Origin: Atkinsonella hypoxylon
Taxonomy: Eukaryota > Ascomycota > Sordariomycetes > Hypocreales > Clavicipitaceae
Direction: 5' to 3'
Assembly: GCA_000729835.1 (NCBI GenBank)
Contig: JFHB01000086.1
Location: forward strand, 59,480 to 123,479
DNA length: 64,000 bases
The notes beneath the pieces are model-generated. The model saw only the letters and a list, made by a program, of their open reading frames with translations, was not told the origin of the DNA and did no database searches. This document shows, one piece after another, positions 61,850-64,000 of the stretch (positions are counted from its first letter, which is position 1; the number at the start of each line of letters is the position of its first letter). A program made the translations under genes and the position numbers.

Positions 61850-63560
61850 CTCTTTCTACTAAGCAAGATTAATTATTCTCTTTACACCTATAAGCTATTT
61901 TACTAGTTATTTATATAAGTTTAGTATTCTATATTTCTTAAAGAAAAGTATAAGCTCTATATTTAAAGCAGCTAATATTAGCTCTAGCTAATCTAGTAAA
62001 TCTTCTAAAAAAGTTGCTTTTAAACCTAAGGTTATAATAGAATTAAATACTTAAGATAAAAAAGCTAATACTAGTAGTGCTATAGCTATACCTTATAAGG
62101 CTCTTGCTAAAGCTATAGGTAAAGCTATTAGAAAGCAGTAAGCTTAAGCTACCTTTAATAAAAAGTTTAATATATATTAATTTAAGGAAGAAAATGTTTT
62201 TAATTACTTAACTAGCTTTAAGCTAAAAATAGAAACCTTATTTATTCTAAAGGAAAACTAGTAGAAAATATTTATTTATTATATTAACCTATTAATCTAT
62301 AAGTATATAAAGGTTATTTATACCTTATATAATTAAAAAGAAGCTAAAAAGTAGCTTTTACTTTAGTATAAAGCTACTCCTTAGGATTAAAAGGAGTAAA
62401 CTAATAAAAAGCTTAAAGACCTAAAGAGAAACTATTTAAGGACTATAAAGAACACTCTCTATTAGCTTTAAGAACATTAAGCTGCTATAATTAGCGCTAA
62501 GCTTTATATATAGTGCAATATAACCTCTTAGTTTAATTACATTTATAAGGCCTTACTAGATGCTATACTTACTAGCTTTATAGATTAAATAAAAGTTACT
62601 AGAGCTAAGTTTATTGTAATACTCTATAGAGAGTTATTAGAGCAGCTTAGCTAGTATATATAAGCTAGAATAGAGCTAAAAGACTATAACTCTAGACTTT
62701 ATAACAATAGAAAAGACTACCTTTATATACCTTTAAGCAGAAGAAGTCTTAAGCATTATAGTATAAATAATTTTAGTTATAAAGCTAAAGAAATTATATA
62801 GTTTATTTTAGAAGTAAAAGATTAAATAGATAATTTAACCTAAAAGTTTAAAGATATAAAGATTATACTTATAAAGTAAGTAGTTTTAAAAATAAATATT
62901 ATAAAGCTTTTTAAAGAGAAGTTTAGAAAGAAAAAGGAGAAAAGGTAGAATATATATATTAACGCTATTAATATATATAATAATGCTTAAAGCTTTAGAA
63001 CCTATATAACTAGAAGCTATATAAAGTAGTATTACTGCTATTACTATAGTAAGGAAGGTTATTATATAGATTAATACTAGTTTTACTAATATAATAATAA
63101 GATTAGCTTTATAAAGTATAATTAAAGAGTAAGCATCTTAATAGTAGAATTAAATAATCTAGTACTACCTATTCTTATATAAAGCTTCCTTAGTATAGAA
63201 AGTTATCTTTATAGGCTTATAGTGTTCTAGGTTAATTGCTTTAACTACTATATTATAAAATAGTATTATTCTTAAGTTAAGAAATTTAGTAGAAAAACAT
63301 TAAACTATTAAAAGCTTAGTAAGAAAGAAAGAAAAATATTAGATTAAATCTTTAATAAGATTAATATTTCTAATTATTACTTAATATATATCCTACTAGA
63401 AGCTATTCTTAAGAGAGACTTTACTAATAGTACTATAGTAACTTTAACGTTTAAGATAAAGGAATATAGACCTAAAAGAACTCTTTATATACTAATTAAG
63501 AAAAGAATTATAGCCTAGCCCTTTAGAGTCTATACTATAGGGATATAACGCTCTATTAAG
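61850..63560 (+). pseudogene. Family C gag remnant with CCHC knuckle
   Basis: A capsid-like, Lys/Gln/Tyr-rich frame extends from about 61940. A degraded knuckle lies at 63030-63077: Cys, then Tyr (expected Cys) after two residues, then Gly-Tyr (expected Gly-His), then Tyr (expected Cys). All three losses are RIP transitions. Pol should follow outside the window. Confidence 0.6.
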
Positions 63561-64000
63561 TAAGAAGAAGCTTTAAAAGACTAAGCTAAAAGGAAAGAAA
63601 AGAAAGCTAAAGAAGATAGCTTTATAGATATAAAAGTATAGCTTCTTATATAATTATTTAAAGATATTTTTTAGAAAAAGATTAAAGTTAGCTTATAAAA
63701 CCTATACTAACTAATGCTAACACTTATAGGAGCAATAAGGAATAAATACTTAATATAAGTAAATAGTATTAACAAAATCTATTATATTAATAGAATAAGT
63801 GCTAAAGTTATACCTCTATATTCTATTCTAAGGAAGAGGTAAAGAGTTAAGAAGTAAAAAGATTAATTAGTTAATATTATTAAAATAATATCTACTATAG
63901 TTAAAGAGGCAATAGAAGATAATAAAGAAGATATTACTAATAAATATATAAAATAACTGCTTAGTAGTATCTAGAAGGATTTATAGAATATTATATAAGA

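Larger units (their letters stand above)
61057..64000 (+). mobile_element. Family C copy 2, continuation to the window end
   Basis: This resumes after Copia-D and runs past the window. 61057-61610 matches the antisense copy at 9334-10135. The LTR/internal boundary could not be fixed, because no second LTR of this copy is visible. Gag with a zinc knuckle lies downstream. Superfamily is not proven without pol; I lean to Ty3/gypsy. Confidence 0.75.

Noticed and set aside
1..64000. Mitochondrial origin, CRISPR array, tRNA or rRNA genes
   Set aside because: The AT richness is explained by RIP of nuclear LTR elements; no regular short repeat-spacer array, cloverleaf tRNA or rRNA sequence was seen.

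Overview
The window looks like an AT-rich, RIP-mutated heterochromatin block from a filamentous ascomycete (Pezizomycotina). Almost all of it is LTR retrotransposons nested inside one another. Their coding frames are full of TAG and TAA, start codons read ATA, and catalytic Asp codons read as Asn, as expected from C:G to T:A mutation (repeat-induced point mutation). TGA stops are almost absent for the same reason. I see no tRNA, rRNA, CRISPR array or bacterial-type gene. The species cannot be named from the sequence.

Layout. (1) 1-10135: antisense Gypsy family A (1-1169 and 9001-9333), split by complete Copia-1 (1170-9000, TSD CTTTC); Gypsy A itself sits in an antisense fragment of family C (9334-10135). 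(2) 10136-14413: the only stretch of ordinary base composition. It holds an LTR remnant, one credible spliced gene of unknown function (11814-13729, five exons, 552 codons), a poly(A) signal and a candidate solo LTR (14167-14398). (3) 14414-48221: a Gypsy A 5' end; an antisense Copia (Copia-Y) cut in two by a ~9.9 kb Gypsy A (16997-46409, TSD GTTGA/GTTAA); inside that Gypsy A lie Copia-2 (25724-39593, TSD ATATT) and Copia-3 (40251-45843, TSD ATTAT); inside Copia-2 lies chromodomain element Gypsy B (32094-38080, TSD CGTTC); then a second 3' fragment of Gypsy A (46583-48221). (4) 48222-64000: Copia-4 (48222-54490) cut by family C (from 54491, running off the window), itself cut by Copia-D (54736-61051, TSD AACAC).

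None of the elements keeps an intact polyprotein, so none is autonomous today. Insertion order follows from the nesting. Points worth a second look are the spliced gene surviving unmutated among the repeats, a long apparently coding extension between integrase and 3' LTR of Gypsy A, an in-frame deletion derivative of the Copia family, a branched inverted-repeat structure in the Copia LTR, and a CACGTGACC motif shared by two unrelated LTR families.
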